From positions 177,862 to 241,861 of the forward strand of contig NW_008705585.1 of assembly GCF_000186865.1 (NCBI RefSeq): 64,000 nt of DNA. The letters run 5' to 3'. Positions within the stretch are counted from its first letter, which is position 1. Every line of letters starts with the position of its first letter. A program made the position numbers and the translations under genes. The notes beneath the pieces are model-generated. The model worked only from the letters and a program-made list of their open reading frames with translations. It did no database searches and was not told the DNA's origin. This DNA comes from Aureococcus anophagefferens (lineage: Eukaryota; Sar; Pelagophyceae; Pelagomonadales; Pelagomonadaceae). Of the stretch, positions 28,462-37,414 are shown piece by piece.

Positions 28462-30575
28462 TTACCCCCGGGGAACCGCGAAGCGCCGCAGGGCGACGGC
28501 GCACGCGGCCTCGAGGTCCGGGTCCGCGACGACCGCGAGCATGGAGTCGCGCGCGAGCCGCGCGACGACGGCCGCGTGGGACTCGAGGGACGCGAGCGCC
28601 GCGCGGACGTCGCGGTCGCCGTCGTCGCGCAGCTCGAAGAGGGGCCGCGCGCAGCGGAGCAACGCGGCCGGCGGCGGCGGCCGCGGCGCGTTCGCGACGT
28701 CCGCGAGGTCGTGGAGCCGGAGGTTCGCCGTCCACGACTCGCGGCCGACGGCCGCGCGGCAGTGGTAGACGACGACGCGCGGCCGCGCCGTCGACTCGTC
28801 GTCGTCGTCGTCGTCCGGCGCGTCGCGCGCCTTGAGGAACGCCGCCGTCTCGCGCGCGTCGCGGAACGCGGGCTCCTCCGCGACGGCTTTGACCTGTGTG
28901 GAAATCAAATCTTCAACTCGAATTCAATGTGCGCATAATCGAACGATTTGGACGCGAGTCTTTCAGCCGTGCTTCGAGAACTCGACGAGAGCAATCGATT
29001 CGTCCAAAAATCAGCCGAATCGACATCGATTTGACCGAGCTAGAGAATTCTCAAGTTTGGTCAGGACCACCCAAACCAGCGGTTGAATTCGGCACAGGCT
29101 TTGACGAACGCCGCGAGGCCGTCGCGGCGCCGGACGATGACGTCGGCGCGGAGCGTCGCCCACCACCACTCGCGCGGCGGCAGCCGCGGCACCTCCAGCG
29201 CCCAGTCCAGGTCCGCGCCCGCGCCGCCGTCGTCGACGCGCGCCGCGCGCCGCAGCTTCCGCGCGAGCTCGCGGAACTGGCGGTAGCGGCGGTCCACGGT
29301 CCACTCGACCCAGGCGCCGATGGCGCAGTCGATGGCGTAGTAGGCCGTCCGCGTCCCGCGCGCCGCCGGCGGCTCCAACACCGCGGGCGCGAGCGCGAAG
29401 GTGCGCCGGTCGTCGCCGTCGTCGGGCTCGCGCGCGGGCCGCGGGCTCTCGTCGCTCGGCGGCGGCGGCGTCGCGTCGTCGCTGCCGGACCGGTAGACCC
29501 AGCGGCTCGCGGCGCGCGCCTTGACGAACGCGCCCGCGCTGTCCCGCCGCTCCTTGGCGTCGTCGGCGACCTCCGCCGTCGTCAGCGTCGCCTCGAGGGG
29601 TACGCAGCCGCCCGCGTCGACGCGCTCGCCGCCGCGGAACGCGGGCCCGCGCTCCGGCGCAGTCGCGAACGTCGCGCGCGGCACCTTGGCGACGCTGCCC
29701 AGGGACGGCGCCGCGCCGGAGGCCGACGCGAAGGTCACCTGGGCGACGCGCGCCCAGCCGCCGCGCCGGGGCACGTACTCGAGCACCGACAATCCGCTGA
29801 GCGACGCGCGCAGCCCCCGGCCGCCCAGCGCGCCGCGCGCGTGGAGCCCCGCCAGCAGCCGCTCCGCGCCCCACCACTTTCCGGAGCTCCAAGCCTGCTT
29901 CTTCTTGCTCTTGAGCAGCGAGCGCACGGCGCCGTCCTGCGGCGACCCGCCGCGGTGCTCGTTCTCGAATTTGCGCAAAGCCGTCGACCGCGCGAGGCAC
30001 TCCTCGAGGCGCGCGGCGAGTTCCGGCGCCGCGCGCGCGACGTCGCCGTCGAGCTCCGCGTACGGTAAGATCGCCAAGGCGCAGGGCGCCTCGGAGCCCG
30101 AGCAGACGTCGACGTCGGCGTTTCGGCTGCCGCCCTCGAAATACGACATTTCGCCCACCAAGGACCCCTGGCCCAGGGTGATCGGCGGCGGCGGCTCGTC
30201 GTTCTTCCCGCCCGGCAGCTTGATGGAAACGCGGCCCTCGAGCACGAGCGCGAGGAACGTCGCGCGGTCGCCGCGGTGCATCACCCTCGCGCCCACTCGC
30301 TCGAAGCGGGCCACGGTCATGAACGCGCTCAGGCCCGCGCAGTCCGCGAAGGTCAGCTCCTTCAATTTGTCGTTCAGTTTGCAGGCCGCGCGCAGGTCCT
30401 CGACGCGGCAGCGCTCCGAGGAGTCGCAGCAGAGGCTGCCGCGGCCGTCGACGGAGTCCTTGCGCTCGTACTTGCCGCTGAAGAAGCCCCGCATGCCCGT
30501 GATGCGCGCCACGGACTTGCGCAGCGTGCGCTCGGCGAGGCGGTTGCCCGACGACCGCTGGAGGCGCTGCTCCAT
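28462..30575 (-). CDS. Cyclic-nucleotide-binding-domain and PX-domain protein
   Basis: Exon 1 30575-29106 (490 codons) and exon 2 28893-28462 give 633 residues. I chose the ATG at 30575; the frame is open 30 codons further without another ATG. N-terminal CNBD: FERVGARVMHRGDRATFLAL, VLEGRVSIKL, LGQGSLVGEMSYFEGGSRNA, the cNMP-binding beta-barrel, though the expected phosphate-loop Arg is not clear. Near the C-terminus a PX domain (WVEWTVDRRYRQFRELARKL...VPRLPPREWW) should bind phosphoinositides. The introner splits the last PX helices and restores AAF-VKAVAEEPAFRDARE. It may couple nucleotide sensing to membranes; this is an inference. Confidence 0.82.
28886..29105 (-). mobile_element. Introner element (group 2) in the CNBD-PX gene
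   Basis: The element is 28894-29097 between perfect octamers GTCAAAGC (minus strand; 28886-28893 and 29098-29105). In gene sense it begins CTGTGCCGAATTCAACC and ends GATTTCCACACAG. It has a GT donor from the duplication, AG from the element, 212 nt, phase 0. The internal sequence is close to that of the copy at 17835 over most of its length (for example CCTGACCAAACTTGAGAATT) in the same orientation. Confidence 0.92.
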
Positions 30576-30668
30576 GATGCTGCCGAAGAGCGCAGCCCAG
30601 ACGAGCGGGCAGCCAATCCGAGAACAACACGCAAAGCCGACGATGCAGCAAACGTGAACCTTCAACCA

Positions 30669-31345
30669 TTACCGCGTCTTGCCCGCGCGCTTGCCCGGCG
30701 CCGCGGCGGGGCTGTCGGGCGCGCCGCCGCCGCCGCCGTCGCCCGGCCCGTCGGCGCGGTGGGGCGGGTCGATGCGCCGGAGCACCGCGAAGGGCACGCC
30801 CATCGCGACGAGGCCGAGGAAGCTCCAGATCACGGTCCAGTCGAGGGTCGCCTGGACGAAGGCCTCGCCCGCGTTCGGGTCGATGCCGCAGAAGCCCGTG
30901 GTCCGGTCGCAGTAGGCCGCGCCGGGGCAGCGGTAGAGCTCGTCGCAGCCGAAATCCGCGGCTCGCTCGAACGCGGACACGGTCCCGAGCGGCGCCGGCT
31001 TCTCGGCGGCGCAGGCCTCGGCGCTGCCGAAGACGCGCCACTCGTCGCCGGCGATGGCCGCGAAGCAGCGCGCGGGACCCGCCTCGTCCGCGGCGGCGGC
31101 GGCGGCGGCGCGTCCGGCGGCGCGTCCGGCGGCGCCGCGGCCGGATCCGCGTCCGGCGGCGGCGCCGCGTCGGGAAAGGGCGCGGACCGCTTCTCGAGGA
31201 TCTCGTCCCCGGGCACGCGGAACTCGATCCAGTCCAGCAGCAGCCAGACCGCCGCCATGGCCACGATGCAGGCGACGCCGCCCCGCGCGCTGAGCGAGCG
31301 CCGGATGTTGCGGCCGGCCGGGGATCGCGGCGACGACGGATCCAT
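30669..31345 (-). CDS. Small two-span membrane protein with Cys-rich loop; frame slip
   Basis: The ATG at 31345 gives a basic N-terminus and a first membrane span (GGVACIVAMAAVWLLLDWIEF), then a Pro/Ala/Asp-rich linker. In the (CCG)n tract at about 31085-31110 the frame must shift by one base; the other frame continues DEAGPARCFAAIAGDEWRVF, a Cys-rich loop (CDELYRCPGAAYCDRTTGFC), a second span (WTVIWSFLGLVAMGVPFAVL) and a Lys/Arg tail. It is about 225 residues if the slip is an assembly error. No family is recognised. It shares a 274-bp divergent upstream region with the RPB5 gene. Confidence 0.62.
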
Positions 31346-31619
31346 CTGTTGCCTTTACGGACGCATCGCCGCAGCGGGTGGAATGCTGTGCGCGCGGTCC
31401 TGCGGGCGCTCTCCGGCGCGGGGCAGCGTTTCGATGATGTTTCGCGTCGGGGCAAGGGTGAAGGAGCCGCTGCGTGGATGCGAGGTGCATCGCCGCCAAG
31501 GTCGCTTGCGCCCTCTAGTTGCTCGACGCGCCGTGCGCCTCGACGAAACCGCCCGCGGCCGCTGCCCCCTGCGCCCGCCGGCGCGCGCCCCCGGGCGCCG
31601 CGCCGTCCCGAACAAAGCC
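31346..31619. promoter_or_regulatory. Divergent promoter region (membrane protein / RPB5)
   Basis: These 274 bp separate two divergent ATGs. The sequence is GC-rich on the RPB5 side, with no TATA box and no obvious repeat. Because RPB5 is a constitutive gene, a shared housekeeping promoter is likely, but that is inference only. Confidence 0.35.
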
Positions 31620-32243
31620 ATGGCGTCCATGCTCTCCGCGGAGGCGAGCCACCTCTTCCGCATCCGGCGCACGCTCCTGAAGATGCTGAAGAAGCGCAAC
31701 TACGTCGTCGACGTCGCCCAGCTCGAGATGTCGAGCGAGGCCTTCCAGGAGCAGTTCGGCGAGCAGCCGAAGCGCACCGATCTGACGATCCTCGCGGAGC
31801 ACGAGACGGACGCCGAGGACCAGGTCTTCATCTTCCTCCCCGACGAGGAGAAGGTCGGCGTCAAGACCATCAAGCAGTACTGCGAGATGATGAAGGAGGC
31901 CTCCGTGTCCCACGCCATCCTCGTCGTCAAGGCGGGCATCACGCCCTTCGCCAAGACGGCGCTCCAGGAGATGGCGTCGATGTACCTCATCGAGCACTTC
32001 CGCGACAACGAGCTCCTCGTCGACATCACGGAGCACAAGCTCGTGCCCGCGCACCAGCCCCTGAGCCCCGAGGACAAGGCGGCGCTGCTCAAGCGCTACA
32101 AGCTCAAGGAGAGCCAGCTGCCGCGGATCCAGAAAAACGACCCCGTCGCGCGCTACTACGGCCTCAAGGTCGGCGAGGTCATCAAGATCGTCCGGCCGTC
32201 GGAGACGGCGGGCCGCTACGTGACCTACCGCGTCTGCATCTAG
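31620..32243 (+). CDS. RPB5: RNA polymerases I, II and III shared subunit RPABC1 (RPB5)
   Basis: 207 residues, almost exactly the family length (human 210). It has the eukaryotic N-terminal jaw domain (RIRRTLLKMLKKRNYVVD, KRTDLTILAEHE, FIFLPDEEKVGVKTIKQYCE) and the C-terminal assembly domain shared with archaeal RpoH: LLVDITEHKLVPAHQPLS, LKRYKLKESQLPRIQKNDPV, ARYYGLKVGEVIKIVRPSET, AGRYVTYR. It is an essential subunit of all three nuclear RNA polymerases. The ATG at 31620 was chosen; a second at 31629 is possible. It is a single exon. It ends 21 bp before the stop of the convergent phosphopantetheinyl transferase gene. Confidence 0.97.
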   Translation: MASMLSAEASHLFRIRRTLLKMLKKRNYVVDVAQLEMSSEAFQEQFGEQPKRTDLTILAEHETDAEDQVFIFLPDEEKVGVKTIKQYCEMMKEASVSHAILVVKAGITPFAKTALQEMASMYLIEHFRDNELLVDITEHKLVPAHQPLSPEDKAALLKRYKLKESQLPRIQKNDPVARYYGLKVGEVIKIVRPSETAGRYVTYRVCI

Positions 32244-32264
32244 GGCGCACCGCGTAAAAATAGG

Positions 32265-33745
32265 CTACATGATCGCGCAGGGCACCGTCGGGTCCGCGGC
32301 GCGCGACGGCACGCCCGAGCAGAAGCGGCCCGCGGCGACGACGTCGGAGCAGACGACGCGGTCGTCGTCGGGCCCGTCGCCCCGGACGAGGCCCGCGAGG
32401 TCCGTGGCCGACGCGGCGTCGTCGCCGAGCGGGTCCCACCGCTTGAGCGTCCTCCGCCGCTCGCGCCGCGGCGTCATCCCCGGCTTCTTCGGCGGCGGCG
32501 CCGGCGGGTCGTCGTCGAGCCGGAGGATGCGCAGCGCCGCGGCGCAGGAGTTCTTCGCGTCGAGCGCCGCGCCGCCGCGGACGCGCGCGAACTCCGCGCG
32601 GCGCTTCTTCGGCACGAGGTCCTCGACGCGGAGCAACCGGAAGGGCGGGCAGCGCTCGAGGCCCGTCGGCGCGTGGGCCGCGTTGGCGCCGTCGCGGAGC
32701 GTCGCCGCGAACTTGCCCTCCGCGTCGCGCGCCTCGCCGACGGGGCCCCGGCAGACCGTGACGACGTGCGTCGCGTCCAACGCGACGGACTCGAAGCGCC
32801 AGCGGTCGTCGCGCGTCCCGTCGACGGCGCAGCGCGCCTGGAGCGTCTCCTCGTAGAGCCAGGCCGCCGGCGTCGCCCAGGAGCCGGGCGCGGCCTCGTC
32901 GAATTCGACGCGCCGCAGCGGGAAGGCCAACCCGTCGCCGCGCGCCTTCACGTAGGCCTCCTTGCAGCTCCAGAGCGCGGAGAAGACGCGCCGCCGGCCC
33001 GCGTCGTCGGGCGCGCCCTCGACGCGCGCCCACTCGCCGTCCGTGAAGCAGTCGCGCAGGCTCTCGAGCTCCCGTAGGAGCGAGGTCTGCTCGGCCCGTC
33101 GGCTCGGCCCGTCCGCCGCGCAGACGTCGACGCCGCAGAGCGCGTCGGGCTCGGCGGCGAGCACGACGTAGTCGCCCTCGTGGCTGATGTTGAAGTTGAA
33201 ATTCGGCGCCCAGGGCCTCTTCGCGGCGGACGCGAGGTACGGCTTCTTGCCGCGCGTCCGCGCGACGCGCACGTCGTCGAGGTCGAGGCCCAGGGCCTCG
33301 GCGCAGGCCGCGCGCGCGAGCAGGCGCGACAGGAGCGCGCGCCGCCGGTCGTCGTCGCGCTCGAACTTGAAGACCGCGCGCCGCTCGCCCTCCTCGCGGA
33401 CGAAGCGCAGCAGGAAGTCGAACTCCGCGGACACCGCGGGCGCGTCGGCGAGGGTCCACTCGCTGAGGCGCATGGCCCAGCGGAGCGACGCGCGCTGCTC
33501 CGCGCGCGACGCGTCGGCGGTCTCGTCGACGCGCTGGAACTCGCTGACGCTCACGTTGCCTAGGAGAGAGTGCGTGGGTTATGGTTGCTGCCGTTTTTTT
33601 GTGGATGCTTACCGGCGCTCGAGCACAACGTGGCGGTCTGCGAGCCGTCCTGGCACAGCACATTCTGGCACGGCGCGACGACGTCCTCGCACGACATCAG
33701 GCTGCGGCAACCCTCGATCGATGCTTTTTTTAAGAGCGTCAACAT
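32265..33745 (-). CDS. 4'-phosphopantetheinyl transferase (Sfp/AASDHPPT type)
   Basis: Exon 1 33745-33613 and exon 2 33559-32265 give 475 residues. The 53-nt intron has a textbook GTAAGC donor and a CTCTCTCCTAG acceptor, phase 1. The conserved RWA near the start (ASLRWAMRLSEW), NFNFNISHEGDYVVLA, the metal-binding CGVDVC and WSCKEAYVKARGDGL identify the large Sfp-type family, which loads phosphopantetheine from CoA onto carrier proteins of fatty-acid, polyketide and lysine pathways. Unusually, a ~170-residue C-terminal extension ends in PCAIM, which fits a CaaX prenylation box and suggests membrane tethering. Its ATG is only 44 bp from that of the divergent transporter. Confidence 0.9.
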
Positions 33746-33789
33746 TGTCACTCATCTTTCGGTGAAGCCATCGGGGCTGCGTCGTCACG

Positions 33790-35136
33790 ATGGCGGGCTC
33801 GGCCCACTTCCGGCGCGCCTGCATCATCGATCTGCAGGCGGGCCTCTTCGGCTACACGGTGGCCTTCACGGGCTCGACGCTGTCGGCGATGATCTCCGCG
33901 ACGGACCTCTGCCCGACGGACGACCTCTGCGCCCGCGGCGCCTTCGTGGCCTCCGTCGCGCCGCTCGCGGCCATGGTCGCGTCGCTCGGCGCCGGGCGCG
34001 CGACGGACCTCGTCGGCCGGCGGCGCTACCTGCTGCTCGTCTCGGCCATCTGGGCCGTGGGCTACGCGACCATCGCGGCCGCGACGTCGTTCGCGGGGCT
34101 CGTCGCCGGCCGCGCGATCACGGGCGTCGCCATGGGCGCGACGTCCGTGGGCGTGCCCGTCTACGTGACGGAGCTGAGCCCGCCGGACCTGCGGGGGCCG
34201 CTCGGCGGCCTCTTCAACGTCTTCATCTCCACGGGCATCTTGCTCGTCTTCGCGCTCGGCGTGCGAGGCGCGGACGGCGGCTGGTGGCGCGTCATGGCGG
34301 CGCTGGGCTGCGCGCCGGCGCTCCTCGCCGGCGCCTGCATCGCCGGCGGCCTCGTGCCCGAGTCGCCGCGCTGGCTCGCGGCCCAGGGCCGGGCCGACGA
34401 GGCGCGCGCCGTCGCCGCGGCCCTCTACGGCGATTCGAAGGCGTCGGCGAAGCTCGTCGACGACGCCGTCGCCGTGGCCCCGGGCGGCGCCCGCGAGGGG
34501 AGCTTCCGGTCCCGCGCCGTCGTCGCCGGCGTCGGCGTCGTCGTCTGCTTCGTCGCGACGGGCAACAACGTCATCCAGGCCTACATGGACGTGATCCTCG
34601 AGGCGTCGGGCGCGTCCGCGGACGCGGCGACGCTCGGCGCCGTGTCCTTCGCGGCGACGCAGCTCGTGGGGGCGCTGGCCATGGCCGCGGGCGTCATCCA
34701 GGCCTTCGGGCGCCGGCCGCTGCTGCTCGCGTCCGCGCTGGGCGCGGGCGCGGCGCTCGCGGCGATGGGCGCGGCGTCCGCGAACGGCGCGGGGTTGCTC
34801 GCGATCCTCGCCGCGGACTGCTTCATCGCCGCCGTGACGCTCGGCCTGTCGACGCTGTCCTGGGTCTACGCGTCCGAGGTCTTCCCGGACGCGATCCGCG
34901 GCCGCGCGATGGGCTCCGCGACGATCCTGTTCTGGGGCATCACGTTCTGCTTCATCGAGTCCTTCGACGTCGTCTCCGGCCTCATCACGATCCCGGGCGT
35001 CCTCTTCATCTTCTCGGGCCTCTGCTTCGCGTCCGCGGCCTTCGTGTTCTTCTTCGTCGTCGAGACGCGGCACAAGTCCCTCAACGAGGTCCAGGCGCTC
35101 TTCGTCGGGGAGGAGGGGGACCCGCTGCTGGCTTAA
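33790..35136 (+). CDS. Sugar transporter of the major facilitator superfamily (SLC2-like)
   Basis: 448 residues with about 12 membrane spans. Sugar-porter signatures are visible: GRATDLVGRRR in loop 2-3, the VPVYVTELSPPDLRG block after span 4, VPESPRW after span 6, FGRRPLLLASA in loop 8-9, YASEVFPDAIRGRAMG after span 10, and the closing ETRHKSLNEVQ. All canonical charged residues appear present, so it should be functional. The substrate may be a hexose or another polyol/sugar and cannot be told from sequence. The C-tail is very short (VGEEGDPLLA). It is single-exon and intact. Confidence 0.93.
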   Translation: MAGSAHFRRACIIDLQAGLFGYTVAFTGSTLSAMISATDLCPTDDLCARGAFVASVAPLAAMVASLGAGRATDLVGRRRYLLLVSAIWAVGYATIAAATSFAGLVAGRAITGVAMGATSVGVPVYVTELSPPDLRGPLGGLFNVFISTGILLVFALGVRGADGGWWRVMAALGCAPALLAGACIAGGLVPESPRWLAAQGRADEARAVAAALYGDSKASAKLVDDAVAVAPGGAREGSFRSRAVVAGVGVVVCFVATGNNVIQAYMDVILEASGASADAATLGAVSFAATQLVGALAMAAGVIQAFGRRPLLLASALGAGAALAAMGAASANGAGLLAILAADCFIAAVTLGLSTLSWVYASEVFPDAIRGRAMGSATILFWGITFCFIESFDVVSGLITIPGVLFIFSGLCFASAAFVFFFVVETRHKSLNEVQALFVGEEGDPLLA

Positions 35137-35432
35137 GGTTAGGTTTCCCTTTGCTGCCTTGGTTGTCAGAAGAGGTTGTTGCAGTGCGTGCGCAATCGGC
35201 AGACTTCCATGTGGAGCGAGCATATGGGAGGCTGCGCCGAGGCCTCGGCAATCGGGCCCCATCTTCTTTCTATAATAACCAATGCGGAAAAGTACGAGAG
35301 CCGCTATATCGAAGTTGGCAAAGACCATCGCGATTAAATTCCATCACGGATACTAAAGTAGCCCAATAAGAAAGCTATTTTACTAAAGTAGCCCGATAAC
35401 CAAGCTATTTTAACTCTGGGCGCCTCTAATTC
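35137..35432. other. AT-richer boundary of the nuclease block
   Basis: These 296 bp mark a clear drop in GC relative to the window. They hold a 30-bp tandem duplication just before the next gene and otherwise nothing recognisable. They should contain the 3' end of the transporter mRNA and the promoter of the next gene. Confidence 0.5.
35351..35410. repeat. Two tandem 30-bp repeats upstream of a nuclease-like gene
   Basis: The unit TACTAAAGTAGCCC(A/G)ATAA... occurs at 35351-35380 and 35381-35410 with three mismatches. Each unit ends AAGCTATTT. They lie 23 bp upstream of the ATG at 35433, so they could be promoter elements or the edge of an inserted segment. Confidence 0.85.
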
Positions 35433-37106
35433 ATGGCGGTCACTATGTTGGCTGTCGGGAAGGATGGCGAGGGTGAAACAGTCTTCTACGACAAGCAGAA
35501 GTATTCGTACGTCCGCAAGAATACGAAGCGAGTAAAATACCCTTATGATGAGCTGGACTCGAGCGTCTCGTGGACGTATGATGACGGCGCGAAGGTCATG
35601 AAGGGGCAGCTGCCGGAGTCGCTCGGTTATCAAGACGGGCAGGAGGTCGGAGTGATCACCGGGGTCACGAACACGAACAGCAAGGTCGTCTTCCACGAGT
35701 ACCAGTACAAGATGAAGACGTCTGAGGGGCGTCTGGTCAAACTTCCTTCCTGCAAAACAACCTGGAACCGCTGGCTCGCGCCGCAGCAGGCGGGTGGCGA
35801 CGTGGACGAAATGAAGGGCCAGATCGGCAAGGCGATGTGGAGCCACCCGCAGGTGTTGCAGGCGGCGACGCTGCCCGGGTCCGGGGCGGCGGCCGCGGCC
35901 GTGGCCGCGGCCGCGCCGACGGCCGCGCCGCCGGCGCCGGCGCCGGCCGCGGCGGCCGCGGCGCGTGCGGGGCCAGCGGCGCTGCAGCCGTCGTCGGTGC
36001 ACGACACGGCGGAACCCCCCGGCAAGAAACTACGCACGGCTGCCGGCGGCGCGCGGCGCGCCAACGGCGCGCGCGCGGCCGACGCGGCCACCTCGTCGAC
36101 CTCGCCCGCGCCGGCGCAGATGCCCACATTCATCCGCAGCAACCAGGAGATTGACCTTCGCACGCTGCTGAAGAGCAATCCGGTGAGCGAAGACGTCACT
36201 GACAAAAATTTGGAAAAAATTGTCAAAGCGGTCGCCGGCCATTTTGAAGACTTCTTCCGCAAATTTGAAGCGCCGACGCGGGACTTGGTGAACCAGAACA
36301 CGCGCCTGGACATCGAGAACCAGTCCCTGACGCGGAAGCTGAACGCGACAGAACTGAAGTTGACGCATATGCGGGCGCGCTACGAATGCGCAGAAGATCC
36401 CGAGGAATTAGTGCTTCGCGTCGCCGAGAATGTGAAGTTCCTGAGGAAGTTGGGCGAGGAGGTGCTGCACAACCTGCACACGTTCACCAAGAGCCTGAAC
36501 GAATGGGCGGGCAAGAAGGTGGGGGACAAAAACGAGAACGGAGCATGTGCGGTCATCATGAATGCGCTCCAGGAAGTGAAGGTATTCAGAGGCACCCACT
36601 ATGCTTATGACACTCCAGACCCTCATGGAGCCTCTTATTCCCGGACAGACTTCGCCTTTGAGTTGCGCGATGATACGGGATGGCCATGGCCGGTGGATTT
36701 CCGCGGCCGGACATTCATCGAGGTCAAGTACGTCAAGTGCAAAAATAATGGCCATAATCTCGATTGGAAAACGGCGGAAACACAGCGCCTTATCGTCAAC
36801 GTCGAGAAATATTTTGAGGAAGCAGTCGACTCGGAGAGTGGACAATTCTACGCTGGTTTGGTTTTGGTGTTGGTCGAAAACGAGGTCCCCGCACGCGAGA
36901 TCAACAATCTGTACGACCAACTTCGCCCCGTAACCCTCAAAATTCAGGCCTCCGTGCGCGGCATTCCGAAGAACCAATGCGCCAACGTGGGCCTGAGCAT
37001 CGCTCGCATTGGTCTGCTTGCTAGGGGTATTGCACCTTACTGTCGGTCCTCCATGGTCGCGGCGCCGTCGCCGCCGGCGGCCCTCCATCGACAGGCGACA
37101 ACTTAG
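35433..37106 (+). CDS. Putative PD-(D/E)XK nuclease with Ala-rich linker
   Basis: 557 residues, single exon, with codon usage visibly less GC-biased than its neighbours. The N-terminal domain is small and strand-rich (ETVFYDKQKYSYVRKNTKRV, VGVITGVTNTNSKVVFHEY). An Ala/Pro-rich linker (about residues 150-235) leads to a coiled coil (NQNTRLDIENQSLTRKLNAT). The C-terminal domain contains SYSRTDFAFELRD then FRGRTFIEVKYVK, an aspartate and an ExK spaced like a PD-(D/E)XK nuclease core, followed by a helix (TQRLIVNVEKYFEEAV) and a strand (AGLVLVLVE). The catalytic assignment is inferred from pattern only. It is in tandem with an EEP nuclease 308 bp downstream. Confidence 0.6.
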   Translation: MAVTMLAVGKDGEGETVFYDKQKYSYVRKNTKRVKYPYDELDSSVSWTYDDGAKVMKGQLPESLGYQDGQEVGVITGVTNTNSKVVFHEYQYKMKTSEGRLVKLPSCKTTWNRWLAPQQAGGDVDEMKGQIGKAMWSHPQVLQAATLPGSGAAAAAVAAAAPTAAPPAPAPAAAAAARAGPAALQPSSVHDTAEPPGKKLRTAAGGARRANGARAADAATSSTSPAPAQMPTFIRSNQEIDLRTLLKSNPVSEDVTDKNLEKIVKAVAGHFEDFFRKFEAPTRDLVNQNTRLDIENQSLTRKLNATELKLTHMRARYECAEDPEELVLRVAENVKFLRKLGEEVLHNLHTFTKSLNEWAGKKVGDKNENGACAVIMNALQEVKVFRGTHYAYDTPDPHGASYSRTDFAFELRDDTGWPWPVDFRGRTFIEVKYVKCKNNGHNLDWKTAETQRLIVNVEKYFEEAVDSESGQFYAGLVLVLVENEVPAREINNLYDQLRPVTLKIQASVRGIPKNQCANVGLSIARIGLLARGIAPYCRSSMVAAPSPPAALHRQATT

Positions 37107-37414
37107 CCCGCCCATAGCTAGCGCGCGCACGCCGAGTGTTGAGTAATGCAGTTCATATTGAGTGCGACTTGAAGGGCAATTTGCCTCGCTTGCCCAAGCT
37201 GCGACATGGCGCCGCGCGTGTCGCGCGGAACGGAGGCGCGCGGCGCGTGTCATGTCAGCAGCGTCATGCCGTGAGCGTCCTCATGCAGCCACAACCATGC
37301 GACTCGATGCATCCCGCGCGGTGTGTGATTCTCCGGGAGCGGCGCGAAATGAAGGTCGACGGACGCAAAAGTTAGCTGCCTCGCGCTCAATCACCAGGCA
37401 TCACTTTGTCTACG
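37107..37414. other. Intergenic region between two nuclease-type genes
   Basis: These 308 bp have moderate GC, with no repeats, RNA gene or further ORF that I can support. They must hold the 3' end of the upstream gene and the promoter of the EEP gene. Confidence 0.5.

Noticed and set aside
30576..30665. Upstream extension of the CNBD-PX protein
   Set aside because: The extension would start with TTG. The ATG at 30575 is the first in frame, though an undetected upstream exon remains possible.
33474..33554. PPTase starting at 33473 or at the GTG at 33554
   Set aside because: Conserved RWA sequence lies upstream of the internal ATG, and a good 53-nt intron joins an upstream exon with its own ATG.
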